A stretch of DNA of 64,000 bases from Palsa-506 sp963786975 (GTDB lineage: Bacteria; Actinomycetota; Actinomycetes; Streptosporangiales; Streptosporangiaceae): contig CAWBBE010000006.1 of the NCBI GenBank assembly GCA_963786975.1, positions 186,001-250,000 on the forward strand, read 5' to 3'. This document shows positions 44,730-53,999 of the stretch, in pieces. Position 1 is the stretch's first letter. Every line of letters begins with the position of its first letter. A program made the position numbers and the translations under genes. The notes under the pieces are model-generated. The model was not told the DNA's origin. It saw only the letters and a list, made by a program, of their open reading frames with translations, and searched no databases.

Positions 44730-44940
44730 GCCGGGATAACACCGCAGAACCCGCCAGCCATACCCGATCTAACAAAGTCCTACTAGAACGCCGCCGCAGA
44801 ACGCCGCCGCCAGGCCGCCGGCCGCCGCGTGGCCGGTGCCAGGCCACCCGTGCCGCGTGGCCGGCCGGGCGTCAGCGGACCGGCAACAGACCGCAGGCGC
44901 CTGGCTGCCCGGCGGCCGGCCAGGAACCCGCCGCGGCCGG

Positions 44941-45027
44941 CCGGCCAGGAACCGGCCAGGCGGGGCCGGCCGGCCAGGAACCGGCCAGGCGGGGCCGGCC
45001 GGTCAGGAACCGGCCGGGCCGGCCGTG
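44941..45027. repeat. Three 29-bp tandem units
   Basis: Units start at 44941, 44970 and 44999, each CCGG(C/T)CAGGAACCGGCCAGG-like. The stop codon of the oligopeptidase gene (45005-45003) lies in the third unit. The surrounding 44787-45002 region is low-complexity GC-rich sequence with no supported gene. Confidence 0.65.
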
Positions 45028-47237
45028 GTGGTGATCCAGGCGAGCACGAACGCCTCCTCGCGCCACGCGTCGTACCGGCCGCTGCGGCCACCATGACCGG
45101 CCGCCATCTCGGTCTTCAGCAGGAACGGCCCGCCGCGCGCGGCCGCCTGCAGCTTCGCGATCCATTTGGCCGGCTCCCGGTACAGCACCCGGGTGTCATT
45201 AAGGCTGGTCACCGCCAGTACTGGCGGATAGACCTGATCGCCGATGTTCTCGTACGGCGAGTAGGACTTGATGTACGCATAAACCTTCGGGTCGTGCAAC
45301 GGGTTACCCCACTCTTCCCATTCGGTCACAGTCAGCGGAAGCGACGGATCCAGAATGGTGGTAAGCGCGTCCACGAACGGTACTTGCGCCACGATACCGC
45401 CGAAAACTTGCGGCGCGAGATTCGCTACCGCGCCCATTAGCAGGCCGCCGGCCGATCCGCCGCGGGCAATCAGTGCCGATGGCGATGTCCAGCCCTGGCT
45501 GACCAGATGCTCGGCGCAGGCGACGAAATCGCTGAACGTATTCGCCTTGTGCAGCAGCTTGCCTTCGTCGTACCATCGGCGGCCCATCTCGCCGCCGCCG
45601 CGGACATGCGCGATGGCATAGCTGAAGCCGCGGTCGAGCAGCGACAGCCGCGGGATGGAGAATCCGGGATCCGCCGATATCTCGTAGCTGCCGTAGCCGT
45701 AGAGCAGGCACGGCGCGCTGCCGTCCCGCGGCGCTCCCTTCCGGCAGACCAGCGAGATCGGGATCCGCGTGCCGTCGGCCGCCGTCGCCCATTCCCGGTA
45801 CTGCTCGTAATCGGCGGGATCGTATCCGGCGCCATCCGGGCCGGGTAGCACCGGCCGCCGCCGGAGCAGGGTGAGGCCACCGGTCGCCATGTCGCAGTCG
45901 TAGACCGAGTCCGGGGTGACCAGGGACACGTAGCTCAGCCGGAACTTCTCCGCGTGGTACTCGGGGTTCGATCCTGGCGCTATCCGGTAGACCGGCTCGC
46001 CGAAGGCGACCTCGTGCCCGGTGCCGTCACCGCGCAGGATCCGCAGCCCGGTGAGCCCGTCCCGGCGGTAGTAGACGGCCAGGTAGTCAGCGAACGCGTC
46101 GACGCCGAGCAGCCGGGTGCCGGCCTGATGCGGGATCAGCGGCGTGCTCGCCGCGGGGTCGGCCAGCGGCGCGACCGCGAGCTCGAAGTTCTCCGCGTTC
46201 TCGTTGTGCAGGATGAGCAGCCGGTCGGTGCCGTCCGGGCCGATCTGGTGCTCGACGCTGTACTCCACGCCCTGGCGGCGCGGCAGCACCACGGCGAACT
46301 CGCCGTCCGGCCGGGCGGCATCCAGCAGCCATGCCTCGCTGGTCAGCTTGCTCGCCACCGAGATCTGCAGGTAGCGCTCGCTGCGGGTCAGCCCGACGCC
46401 GACCCAGAACCGCTCGTCCGGTTCCTCGAACACGATCACGTCATCGGCCGCCGGGGTGCCGACGATATGCCGGGACACCCGGTACGGCCGCCAGGCGTCG
46501 TCCACCGTGACGTAGAACAGCGCCGAGCCGTCCAGCGACCAGGCGCACCCGTAGAAGGCGCCGGGTATCTCGTCGGGCAGCACCGTCCCGGCGGCCAGGT
46601 CCCTGACCCGTATCGTGAACCGCTCGCTGCCCTCGAAGTCGGTGGAGTACGCGAGCAGCCCCCCGTCCGGGCTGGCCGCGAGCGCGCCCAGCGAGAAGAA
46701 CTCCCCGGCGCCGGCCAGCTCGTTGCCGTCCAGCAGCACCTGCTCGCCGTCCAGCGGCGCGCCGTCGGCGGTCATCGGCGGCCCGTCGTCCTCCGGCCGC
46801 ACCGCCTGGCGGCAGTGCACCGCGTACTGCTTTCCCGCCACCGTCCTGGCGTAGTACCACCAGCCGCCCTTGCGGGTAGGCACGGACAGGTCGGTCTCCT
46901 GGGTGCGGGCCTTGATCTCGCCGAAGATCGCCTCCCGGAGCGCCGCCTGGCCGGCCGTCACCGCCTCGGCATACGCGTTCTCGGCCGTCAGGAAGGCGAT
47001 CGTCTCCGGGCTGTCCTTGTCCTCCAGCCAGGCGTAATCATCGATGAACGTGTCGCCGTGGTGAGTGCGCTCGCTCGGGATCCGCCGGGCTGCCGGAACT
47101 GCCCGCCCGGTATCTGGCTGCTCGGTGCTTGCCTGCTCGGTGCTTGCCTGCTCGGTGCTTGCCTGCTTGGTGCTTGCCTGCTCGGGACTCATGGACCCGA
47201 AGTCTATGGAGGCCTGCCCGCTGCCCGCCGCCCGCAT
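45003..47237 (-). CDS. Oligopeptidase B-like S9A prolyl oligopeptidase
   Basis: A 744-residue cytosolic serine peptidase, predicted to cut small peptides after basic residues. A beta-propeller occupies about residues 100-450 (for example FSLGALAASPDGGLLAYSTD). The catalytic domain has RGGSAGGLLMGAVANLAPQ with nucleophile Ser near 595, LASVTSLNDTRVLYREPAKW-type Asp region (VTSLNDTRV) and His in MAAGHGGRSGRYD. DDYAWLEDKDSPETIAFL near residue 65 is typical of PtrB. The N-terminus carries five EQAST-type repeats (15-base units). Starts are at 47237 or at the in-frame MSPEQAST. Confidence 0.9.
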   Translation of the reverse strand: MRAAGSGQASIDFGSMSPEQASTKQASTEQASTEQASTEQPDTGRAVPAARRIPSERTHHGDTFIDDYAWLEDKDSPETIAFLTAENAYAEAVTAGQAALREAIFGEIKARTQETDLSVPTRKGGWWYYARTVAGKQYAVHCRQAVRPEDDGPPMTADGAPLDGEQVLLDGNELAGAGEFFSLGALAASPDGGLLAYSTDFEGSERFTIRVRDLAAGTVLPDEIPGAFYGCAWSLDGSALFYVTVDDAWRPYRVSRHIVGTPAADDVIVFEEPDERFWVGVGLTRSERYLQISVASKLTSEAWLLDAARPDGEFAVVLPRRQGVEYSVEHQIGPDGTDRLLILHNENAENFELAVAPLADPAASTPLIPHQAGTRLLGVDAFADYLAVYYRRDGLTGLRILRGDGTGHEVAFGEPVYRIAPGSNPEYHAEKFRLSYVSLVTPDSVYDCDMATGGLTLLRRRPVLPGPDGAGYDPADYEQYREWATAADGTRIPISLVCRKGAPRDGSAPCLLYGYGSYEISADPGFSIPRLSLLDRGFSYAIAHVRGGGEMGRRWYDEGKLLHKANTFSDFVACAEHLVSQGWTSPSALIARGGSAGGLLMGAVANLAPQVFGGIVAQVPFVDALTTILDPSLPLTVTEWEEWGNPLHDPKVYAYIKSYSPYENIGDQVYPPVLAVTSLNDTRVLYREPAKWIAKLQAAARGGPFLLKTEMAAGHGGRSGRYDAWREEAFVLAWITTTAGPAGS

Positions 47238-47278
47238 GACCAGCTCGGACGGAGCCAGGGGACTAATGGCTGCCCTTT

Positions 47279-47332
47279 CCTGATCACGGAGGATCCGGCA
47301 CGCCGCAGCGGGCCCTGTCCTCCGTGATCAGG
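47279..47332. repeat. Palindromic repeat, copy 3 (diverged)
   Basis: CCTGATCACGGAGGA pairs perfectly with TCCTCCGTGATCAGG; the inner stem is imperfect (ATCCGGC against GCCCTGT). It lies between the oligopeptidase start and the ychF end, both on the minus strand, so it may terminate ychF transcription. It shares the arm core of copies 1 and 2, 24 kb away. Confidence 0.65.
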
Positions 47333-47354
47333 ACCCAAGCCGCGCTGCGGCTGG

Positions 47355-48446
<1,092 letters not shown>

Positions 48447-48565
48447 CCGGGCGAGTCTAGAGCGCCCGGCCGGGTGCGCCTGCCGGTCGCGGCATTGCGG
48501 TCCGGCCCGGCCGCCCGGCGCCGCCCAGCGTGTCAGGCGGGAAACTGTCGGGCCGGGCTGCGACC

Positions 48566-49945
48566 ATGACCAGAATGAACGTGATCACGCTGCTCGCCGG
48601 GCTGCTGCTGGGCATCGCCATCGGCGCCGCGATCGGCTACCTGCTGGCTAAGGGGCGGCTGGCCGCCGCTACCGCCGACCTGACCGGCCAGGCCCGCGCC
48701 GCGGAGGAGCGGGCCAGGGCGGCGGATGAGCGGATGGCGCAGGCCGATCGCGCGGCGCACGAGCGGGCCGCGCTGCTGGACGGCCAGCTCGCGCAGCGGT
48801 TCCAGGCGCTGTCCGCCGAGGCGCTGGACCTGAGCTCGCGGCGGTTCCTGCAGCTCGCCGAAGGCCGGCTGAACGCGGCCAGTGCCACCGCGGCCGGCGA
48901 TCTGGACAAGCGGCGGGACGCGGTCGAGCACCTGGTCGGGCCGCTCAAGGAGACCCTCGCCCGGGTGGAGCTGCAGCTCCGTGAGTCGGACGCGGCCAGG
49001 AACGCCTCGCACGCCGCGCTCGCCGAGCAGGTGACGATCGCCCGGCAGAGCTCGGACCAGCTCCGCGCGCAGACCCAGTCGCTGGTCACCGCGCTGCGCC
49101 GGCCCGAGGCTCGCGGCCGCTGGGGCGAGATGCAGCTGCGCCGGGTGGTCGAGCTGGCCGGGATGAGCGCCCGGTGCGATTTCGACGAGCAGGTCGGCGT
49201 GGCCACCGCGGACGGCGCGCTGCGCCCGGACATGGTCATCCGGCTGGCCGGCGGCAAGAACATCGTGGTGGATTCCAAGGTCACGCTGGCCGCCTACCTG
49301 GAAGCCGCCGAGGCCACCGACCAGGCTGTGCGCGACGCGCGGCTGGACGCGCATGCCCGGCACCTGCGCGATCACGTGGACCGGCTCGCCGCCAAGGCCT
49401 ACTGGGCCGTGCTCAGCCCGGCGCCGGAGTTCGCCGTGCTGTTCATCCCGGGCGAGGCGTTCCTCGCGCCTGCGCTGGAACGCGATCCCGGCCTGCTGGA
49501 GCACGCGATGGCCCGCCGGGTGCACATCGCGACGCCGACCACGCTGGTCACCATGCTGCGCACGGCGCAGTACGCCTGGCAGCAGGCTGCGCTCTCCGAT
49601 AATGCCCGGGCCGTGTTCGACCTGGGCCGCGAGCTGTACGAGCGGATCACCGGGCTCGGCAAGCATGTCGACAGCCTCGGCAAGGCGCTGACCAGCGCAG
49701 TGTCCGCCTACAACCAGTCGGTCGGCACGCTGGAGAACCGGGTCCTGGTGAGCGCACGCAAGCTGAATCAGCTCGGCGTGGTCGAGGCCGGGCTGGAGCC
49801 GCCGCGGCTGGTCGACGAGACCACCAGGGCGCTGTCCGCGCCCGAGCTCACCGGCGGATCCGGCCAGGAACCCGCCGCCGACCGGGCCGTCCAGCCAGGC
49901 GGTCAGCTACTGCCCGGGCCGCGCGCGGTCAGCGCGGCGGGCTGA
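48566..49945 (+). CDS. rmuC: DNA recombination protein RmuC
   Basis: A 459-residue protein. The N-terminal helix (VITLLAGLLLGIAIGAAIGY) anchors it; residues ~30-190 are a long coiled coil (AAEERARAADERMAQADRAA); the nuclease-like domain has GRWGEMQLRRVVELAGM, GALRPDMVIRLAGGKNIVVD and DSKVTLAAYLEA, the PD-(D/E)xK-like core. RmuC restricts inversions at short inverted repeats in E. coli, which is notable given the many repeats in this window. ATG 48566 preferred; an open extension to 48530 is not needed. Confidence 0.93.
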   Translation: MTRMNVITLLAGLLLGIAIGAAIGYLLAKGRLAAATADLTGQARAAEERARAADERMAQADRAAHERAALLDGQLAQRFQALSAEALDLSSRRFLQLAEGRLNAASATAAGDLDKRRDAVEHLVGPLKETLARVELQLRESDAARNASHAALAEQVTIARQSSDQLRAQTQSLVTALRRPEARGRWGEMQLRRVVELAGMSARCDFDEQVGVATADGALRPDMVIRLAGGKNIVVDSKVTLAAYLEAAEATDQAVRDARLDAHARHLRDHVDRLAAKAYWAVLSPAPEFAVLFIPGEAFLAPALERDPGLLEHAMARRVHIATPTTLVTMLRTAQYAWQQAALSDNARAVFDLGRELYERITGLGKHVDSLGKALTSAVSAYNQSVGTLENRVLVSARKLNQLGVVEAGLEPPRLVDETTRALSAPELTGGSGQEPAADRAVQPGGQLLPGPRAVSAAG

Positions 49946-49998
49946 GCACCGCGATTCGCCGGCCAGAATCTGGCATGTTGGGATCGGGAGGAGCAGCG

Positions 49999-50679
49999 GT
50001 GCCCCAGCACACACGGCATGTGCGGCCATGGCCAGCGCAACCGCCAGAAGATCAACGGCCGGAAAATCAAGAACCGGGATTAACGGATGGTCCGCCGGCG
50101 GCCCGGCGGGCAGGCCGCGGCCTGCCCGCCGGGCCGCCGGAATCGCCGTCGCGGCTCACCGCCCGCGGCGCCGGGCTGGCGATGTTCTCGGTGTTCTTCC
50201 CCGGCACGCTGACCGCCGGGTGGCTGCACCTGACGGCGCTTACCGGGCTGAGCTTCGTGGCCGGCTGCCTGCTGGCCGGCCTCTACACCAGGCGGGCGCA
50301 CCTGCTGATCGTGGTCACGATGCCGCCGATGATCTTCATGGCGGCGCTGGTCTGCGCCAAGGCGGTCAGCGCGACCGGGAACACGCTGGTTTCCACCGCC
50401 GAGGGGAGCCTGATCACGCTGTCGGCTATCGCCCCGTGGCTGTTCGGCGGCACCGCGGCCACCATCGTGATCGCGCTCTTCCGCGGGCTGCCGCGCCGGA
50501 TCGGCGAGCTGCGGGCCGAGTTGCGCGGCGACCTCGGCCGCGGCATTCCCGACCGCGGCCACCTCGGCCGCGGCATTCCCGACCGCGGTAGTTTCGGCCG
50601 CGGCAACCCCGGCCGCGGCGGCCCGCACCACGACAGCGCCAACAGCGACGGCCCTGGCGGCGCCTGGTCCGGGTCCTGA
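49999..50679 (+). CDS. DUF6542-like four-helix membrane protein
   Basis: A 226-residue protein. GTG 49999 has GGGAGGAG six bases upstream and is preferred over ATG 49975. After a hydrophilic, Pro-rich N-terminus there are four helices (LTAGWLHLTALTGLSFVAGC; HLLIVVTMPPMIFMAALVCA; SAIAPWLFGGTAATIVIALF). The tail has repeats of DRG and GRG (LGRGIPDRGHLGRGIPDRGS). Such genes sit beside ychF/ispH in Streptomyces and are annotated DUF6542, function unknown. Converges on ispH. Confidence 0.75.
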   Translation: MPQHTRHVRPWPAQPPEDQRPENQEPGLTDGPPAARRAGRGLPAGPPESPSRLTARGAGLAMFSVFFPGTLTAGWLHLTALTGLSFVAGCLLAGLYTRRAHLLIVVTMPPMIFMAALVCAKAVSATGNTLVSTAEGSLITLSAIAPWLFGGTAATIVIALFRGLPRRIGELRAELRGDLGRGIPDRGHLGRGIPDRGSFGRGNPGRGGPHHDSANSDGPGGAWSGS

Positions 50680-50754
50680 GCCGCCCGGGCGAGGCGGCCG
50701 GGCCTGAGCCCGCCCGGGCGCTGAGCCGCCCGGGCCCTGAAAGTCCAGGTCATG

Positions 50755-50785
50755 AGACGCCCGGGACCCAAGCCGCCGGGCGTCT
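50755..50785. terminator. Hairpin between convergent DUF6542 and ispH genes
   Basis: AGACGCCCGG and its complement CCGGGCGTCT form a perfect 10-base stem with an 11-base loop, midway between two convergent stop codons. No long T tract, but TTGGG follows on the plus strand. Several further GCCCGGGC palindromes precede it (50685-50740). Confidence 0.55.
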
Positions 50786-50813
50786 TGGGCTTCCGGGCTA
50801 AGGCGTCCGGGTG

Positions 50814-51779
50814 CTAAGGCCGGCCGGGTCTGCGGCGCAGCTCGTGCGGCAGCGCGAAGACGGTGCCCTCACGGACCGCCTCGACCTCTTCCACGTCGCC
50901 GAAACCGAACCTGGCGAGCCAGTCGAGCACCCCGGCGACCAGGTCCTCCGGCACTGACGCGCCGCTGGTGACGCCGACTGTCGCGACGCCGTCGAGCCAC
51001 TGCTCGCGCAGATCCGCGGCGTCGTCGACCAGGTAGGCAGCCGTGGCCCCGGCATCGCGGGCAACCTCCACCAGGCGCACCGAGTTCGACGAGTTCGCTG
51101 AGCCGACCACCAGCACCATGTCCGACTCGCGCGCGATCTGCTTCACCGCGGTCTGCCGGTTCTGGGTGGCGTAGCAGATGTCGTCGCTCGGCGGATCGAG
51201 CAGCTGCGGGAACCGCTCCCGCAGCGCCGCCACCGTCTGCGTGGTCTCATCGACGGACAGCGTGGTCTGGGACAGCCACGCCACCCGCGCCGGATCCCGG
51301 ACCTGGACGCGGTCGCTGCCCTCGGGCCCGTCCACCAGGTGAATCCGGGCCGGCGCCTCGCCGGTGGTCCCGACGACCTCCTCATGGCCCTCGTGTCCGA
51401 TCAGCAGGATGTCGTAGTCCTGCGCGGCAAACCGCCTGGCCTCGTTGTGCACCTTGGTGACCAGCGGGCAGGTCGCGTCGATGGCATGCAGGTTGCGGTC
51501 GATGGCGTCCTGGCGAACCTGGGGCGCGACGCCGTGCGCGGAGAAGACGACGACAGCGCCCTCGGGCACTTCCTCGGTTTCCTCCACGAACACTGCCCCG
51601 CGTTCCTCCAGGGAACGCACGACGTGCGTGTTGTGCACGATCTGCTTGCGTACGTACACGGGCGCGCCGAAGCGCTCTAGCGCCAGCTCGACGGTCTGCA
51701 CGGCCCGGTCAACCCCGGCGCAATAGCCGCGGGGCTTGGCGAGCAGGACGCGCCGGTTCGGATCGGGCATGTGTCCCAT
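50814..51779 (-). CDS. ispH: 4-Hydroxy-3-methylbut-2-enyl diphosphate reductase
   Basis: Last step of the MEP isoprenoid pathway: HMBPP to IPP and DMAPP by an iron-sulfur enzyme. With ATG 51779 the protein has 321 residues and the three cluster cysteines are Cys20 (RGYCAG), Cys104 (IDATCPLV) and Cys202 (ICYATQNRQ). HEGHEEVVGTTGEAP and VVGSANSSNSVRLVEVA are standard. An open extension up to 52049 lacks conservation and is rejected. Divergent from the small lipid-droplet-type gene across 290 bases in which I see no further feature. Confidence 0.96.
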   Translation of the reverse strand: MGHMPDPNRRVLLAKPRGYCAGVDRAVQTVELALERFGAPVYVRKQIVHNTHVVRSLEERGAVFVEETEEVPEGAVVVFSAHGVAPQVRQDAIDRNLHAIDATCPLVTKVHNEARRFAAQDYDILLIGHEGHEEVVGTTGEAPARIHLVDGPEGSDRVQVRDPARVAWLSQTTLSVDETTQTVAALRERFPQLLDPPSDDICYATQNRQTAVKQIARESDMVLVVGSANSSNSVRLVEVARDAGATAAYLVDDAADLREQWLDGVATVGVTSGASVPEDLVAGVLDWLARFGFGDVEEVEAVREGTVFALPHELRRRPGRP

Positions 51780-52069
51780 GGTAGGCGACCAGGGCGAAGG
51801 CTTCGCAGGCCCGGGACGCCGCGGCCGGCGTCCGCCCTGCCCAGCGGTGCTGCTGTCTTTCCCTGGCCCCTCTTCCCGCTGCCAGCATGGTGCATCCGGC
51901 CGGGGGGTTCCGTTAAAGCCGCGGCGCTGCGACAATGGCCCCTCTCGCTGGCCCTCTTGCAGTGCAGCATCGCCGATGACCAGAATCACTCCCGAGGAGA
52001 TGCCTTGCATGCCGCGGGCACTCCCGGTGCCCGGCCGCTGCGGGCACATCTGCAGGAAGAAGGATCAAC

Positions 52070-52555
52070 ATGCGCGTCCCGCAGGTCACCGAACGCATGA
52101 AGGAGGCCCCGGCCCATGCGCTGCGGGCTGTATTCGCCGGTATCGGCCAGATTCTGCTCGTCGCGGACCGGCTCAAGAACCGCCCCGGCGGCGACGCCGC
52201 CGGGCAGGCCAGGACCGCGCCCGCGGCAGCCAGCGCCACGGCGCCCGCCAATGCCGGCACCAGTTCCGCAGACGCCTGGGCAGCGGCCGCTGACGGCCCG
52301 GTGACGGCGGCCGCCGCCGCCCCCGCGGCAGCCGCCGCGAACACTCCCACGACAACCTCCTCGGCGGAGGCTGACGGCCTGCCAATGGCCGGCTATGACG
52401 ACCTCACGCTCGCCTCGATCCGGGCCCGCATGCGCAGTCTCGACGCCGCGCAGCTGCGCGTTCTCGTCGGCTATGAGAAGAATCATGCTGGCCGGACTGC
52501 CGTGCTCGACATGTTCCAGCGCCGTATCGCCAGGATCGAGGACGGCGAGGCCTGA
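52070..52555 (+). CDS. Small protein like Rv1109c (lipid-droplet-associated type)
   Basis: A 161-residue protein. The N-terminus (EAPAHALRAVFAGIGQILLV) is amphipathic and could bind membrane or lipid; the middle is Ala-rich low complexity; the C-terminus YDDLTLASIRARMRSLDAAQ then LRVLVGYEKNHAGRTAVLDM is a compact conserved helical motif. Mycobacterial homologues between ispH and xseA are annotated lipid-droplet-associated. Role not established. It is followed by xseA after 36 bases. Confidence 0.75.
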   Translation: MRVPQVTERMKEAPAHALRAVFAGIGQILLVADRLKNRPGGDAAGQARTAPAAASATAPANAGTSSADAWAAAADGPVTAAAAAPAAAAANTPTTTSSAEADGLPMAGYDDLTLASIRARMRSLDAAQLRVLVGYEKNHAGRTAVLDMFQRRIARIEDGEA

Positions 52556-52591
52556 CCGGCCGCGCATCGCCGGCCAGCCTCGCCCGCCGCC

Positions 52592-53800
52592 ATGCCACTG
52601 GAGAGTTCCGCCGAATCGCCGGTACCCGTCCGCACGGTGCTGCGGCTGGTCGGCGAGTGGGTCGGCCGTCTCGGCCGGGTCTGGGTCGAAGGCCAGATCG
52701 CCGAGCTGACCCGCCGCGGCACCGTGGTCTTCCTTACCTTGCGGGATCCGGTGGCCGCCGTCTCGGTGCGGGTGATGTGCCCGCGTGCGGTGCTGGACGC
52801 CAATGGCCCCGGGCCAGCCGAAGGCGCCCGCGTGGTGGTCTGGGCGAAACCGGATTTCAATATCAACCGCGGCGCTTTCGCGCTGACCGCCATCGAGATC
52901 CGGGCGGTCGGGATCGGCGAGCTGCTGGCCAGGCTGGAGCGGCTGCGGCAGGCACTGGCTGCCGAGGGACTCTTCGCCGCGGCGAGGAAGCGCCCGCTGC
53001 CGTTCCTGCCAGCCACGGTCGGGCTGATCTGCGGGCGCGAGTCGGCGGCCGAGCGGGATGTGCTGCGCAACGCCGCGCGGCGGTGGCCGGCCGTCCGGTT
53101 CCGGGTGGAGAACGTCGCCGTGCAAGGTCCGTACGCGGCCGATGAGGTCACCGAGGCGCTGCGGCGGCTGGACGCCGACCGCGCTGTTGACGTGATCATC
53201 ATCGCCCGCGGCGGCGGATCGATCGAGGATCTGCTGCCGTTTTCGGACGAGTCGCTGATCCGGGCGGTGGCGGCGTGCCAGACCCCGGTCGTCAGTGCCA
53301 TCGGCCACGAGCAGGACGTCCCGCTGCTCGACCAGGCGGCTGATGTCCGGGCGTCGACCCCCACCGATGCCGCCCGCCGGGTCGTGCCCGACGTGGCCGA
53401 GCAAGCCGAGCTCATCGCCCAGTTGCGGGCCCGGGCGCGCCGCCGGCTGGCGGGCAGGCTGGACCGGGAACTCGCCTGGCTCGCTGACATCCGGTCCCGC
53501 CCGGCCATCTCCGCCCCGGTCAGGGAAATCGAGCGGCGCCAGGAGCAGGTGCTGGCTCTGGCCCAGCGGGCCCGGCGGTGCCTGTCCGCCAGGCTGGACC
53601 GGGCCGCCGACGACATCGCGCATACCCGGGCCAGGCTGGTCGCCCTCTCCCCGGCAGCGACGCTGCGCCGCGGCTACGCGATCGTCCAGCATGGCGATGC
53701 CACTGTCGTTCGCGCTGCTGCCGAGGTCGCCGACGGCGAGACGCTGACCGTGCGATTCGCCGAGGATCAGCTCACCATTACCGCCCGTGGCCGGCCGTAA
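52592..53800 (+). CDS. xseA: Exodeoxyribonuclease VII large subunit
   Basis: A 402-residue catalytic subunit of exonuclease VII, which degrades single-stranded DNA. N-terminal OB fold (VWVEGQIAELTRRGTVVFLT), catalytic core with GLICGRESAAERDVLRNAAR, VDVIIIARGGGSIEDLLPFS and VSAIGHEQDVPLLDQAADVR, then a coiled coil and C-terminal segment (RRGYAIVQHGDATVVRAAAE). Start ATG 52592. The partner xseB is separated from it by a 2.2-kb acyltransferase gene. Confidence 0.95.
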   Translation: MPLESSAESPVPVRTVLRLVGEWVGRLGRVWVEGQIAELTRRGTVVFLTLRDPVAAVSVRVMCPRAVLDANGPGPAEGARVVVWAKPDFNINRGAFALTAIEIRAVGIGELLARLERLRQALAAEGLFAAARKRPLPFLPATVGLICGRESAAERDVLRNAARRWPAVRFRVENVAVQGPYAADEVTEALRRLDADRAVDVIIIARGGGSIEDLLPFSDESLIRAVAACQTPVVSAIGHEQDVPLLDQAADVRASTPTDAARRVVPDVAEQAELIAQLRARARRRLAGRLDRELAWLADIRSRPAISAPVREIERRQEQVLALAQRARRCLSARLDRAADDIAHTRARLVALSPAATLRRGYAIVQHGDATVVRAAAEVADGETLTVRFAEDQLTITARGRP

Positions 53801-53999
53801 TACCAGGCCCGTAGCAAGGCGTCCATGGCAAGACCGTCCTGGCCGATGACCGCGGGGACGTTTCCGTGCGACACCAAGCGGTAAATAATGATCTGCCGAC
53901 GCTGCAAAGGTAGAATAAGCGCGCCGACGGCAGATGCAGTCCGGCGGTCATTCCGGGGGGTTATCCGCCAGCACGGAATGACGCCGGCCAGCCGAGTTC

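Larger units (their letters stand above)
43311..44782 (-). mobile_element. IS701-family insertion sequence
   Basis: A 1472-base element. Ends are TAGTACTTTGTTAG (left) and the complement of TAGGACTTTGTTAG (right), 13 of 14 matching. Both sides are flanked by the direct repeat CTAG (43307-43310 and 44783-44786), the target duplication typical of IS701. It carries one transposase frame plus a short overlapping C-terminal frame. It inserted upstream of the type IV-like operon and 3' of the oligopeptidase gene. Confidence 0.92.

Noticed and set aside
31538..44786. Integrative conjugative element
   Set aside because: No integrase, relaxase, coupling protein, replication gene, tRNA or flanking direct repeat is visible; only one IS is nearby. 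Kept as a type IV-like operon instead.
51780..52049. N-terminal extension of IspH by 90 residues
   Set aside because: The sequence before MGHMPDP is low-complexity and absent from IspH; the start at 51779 gives normal length.
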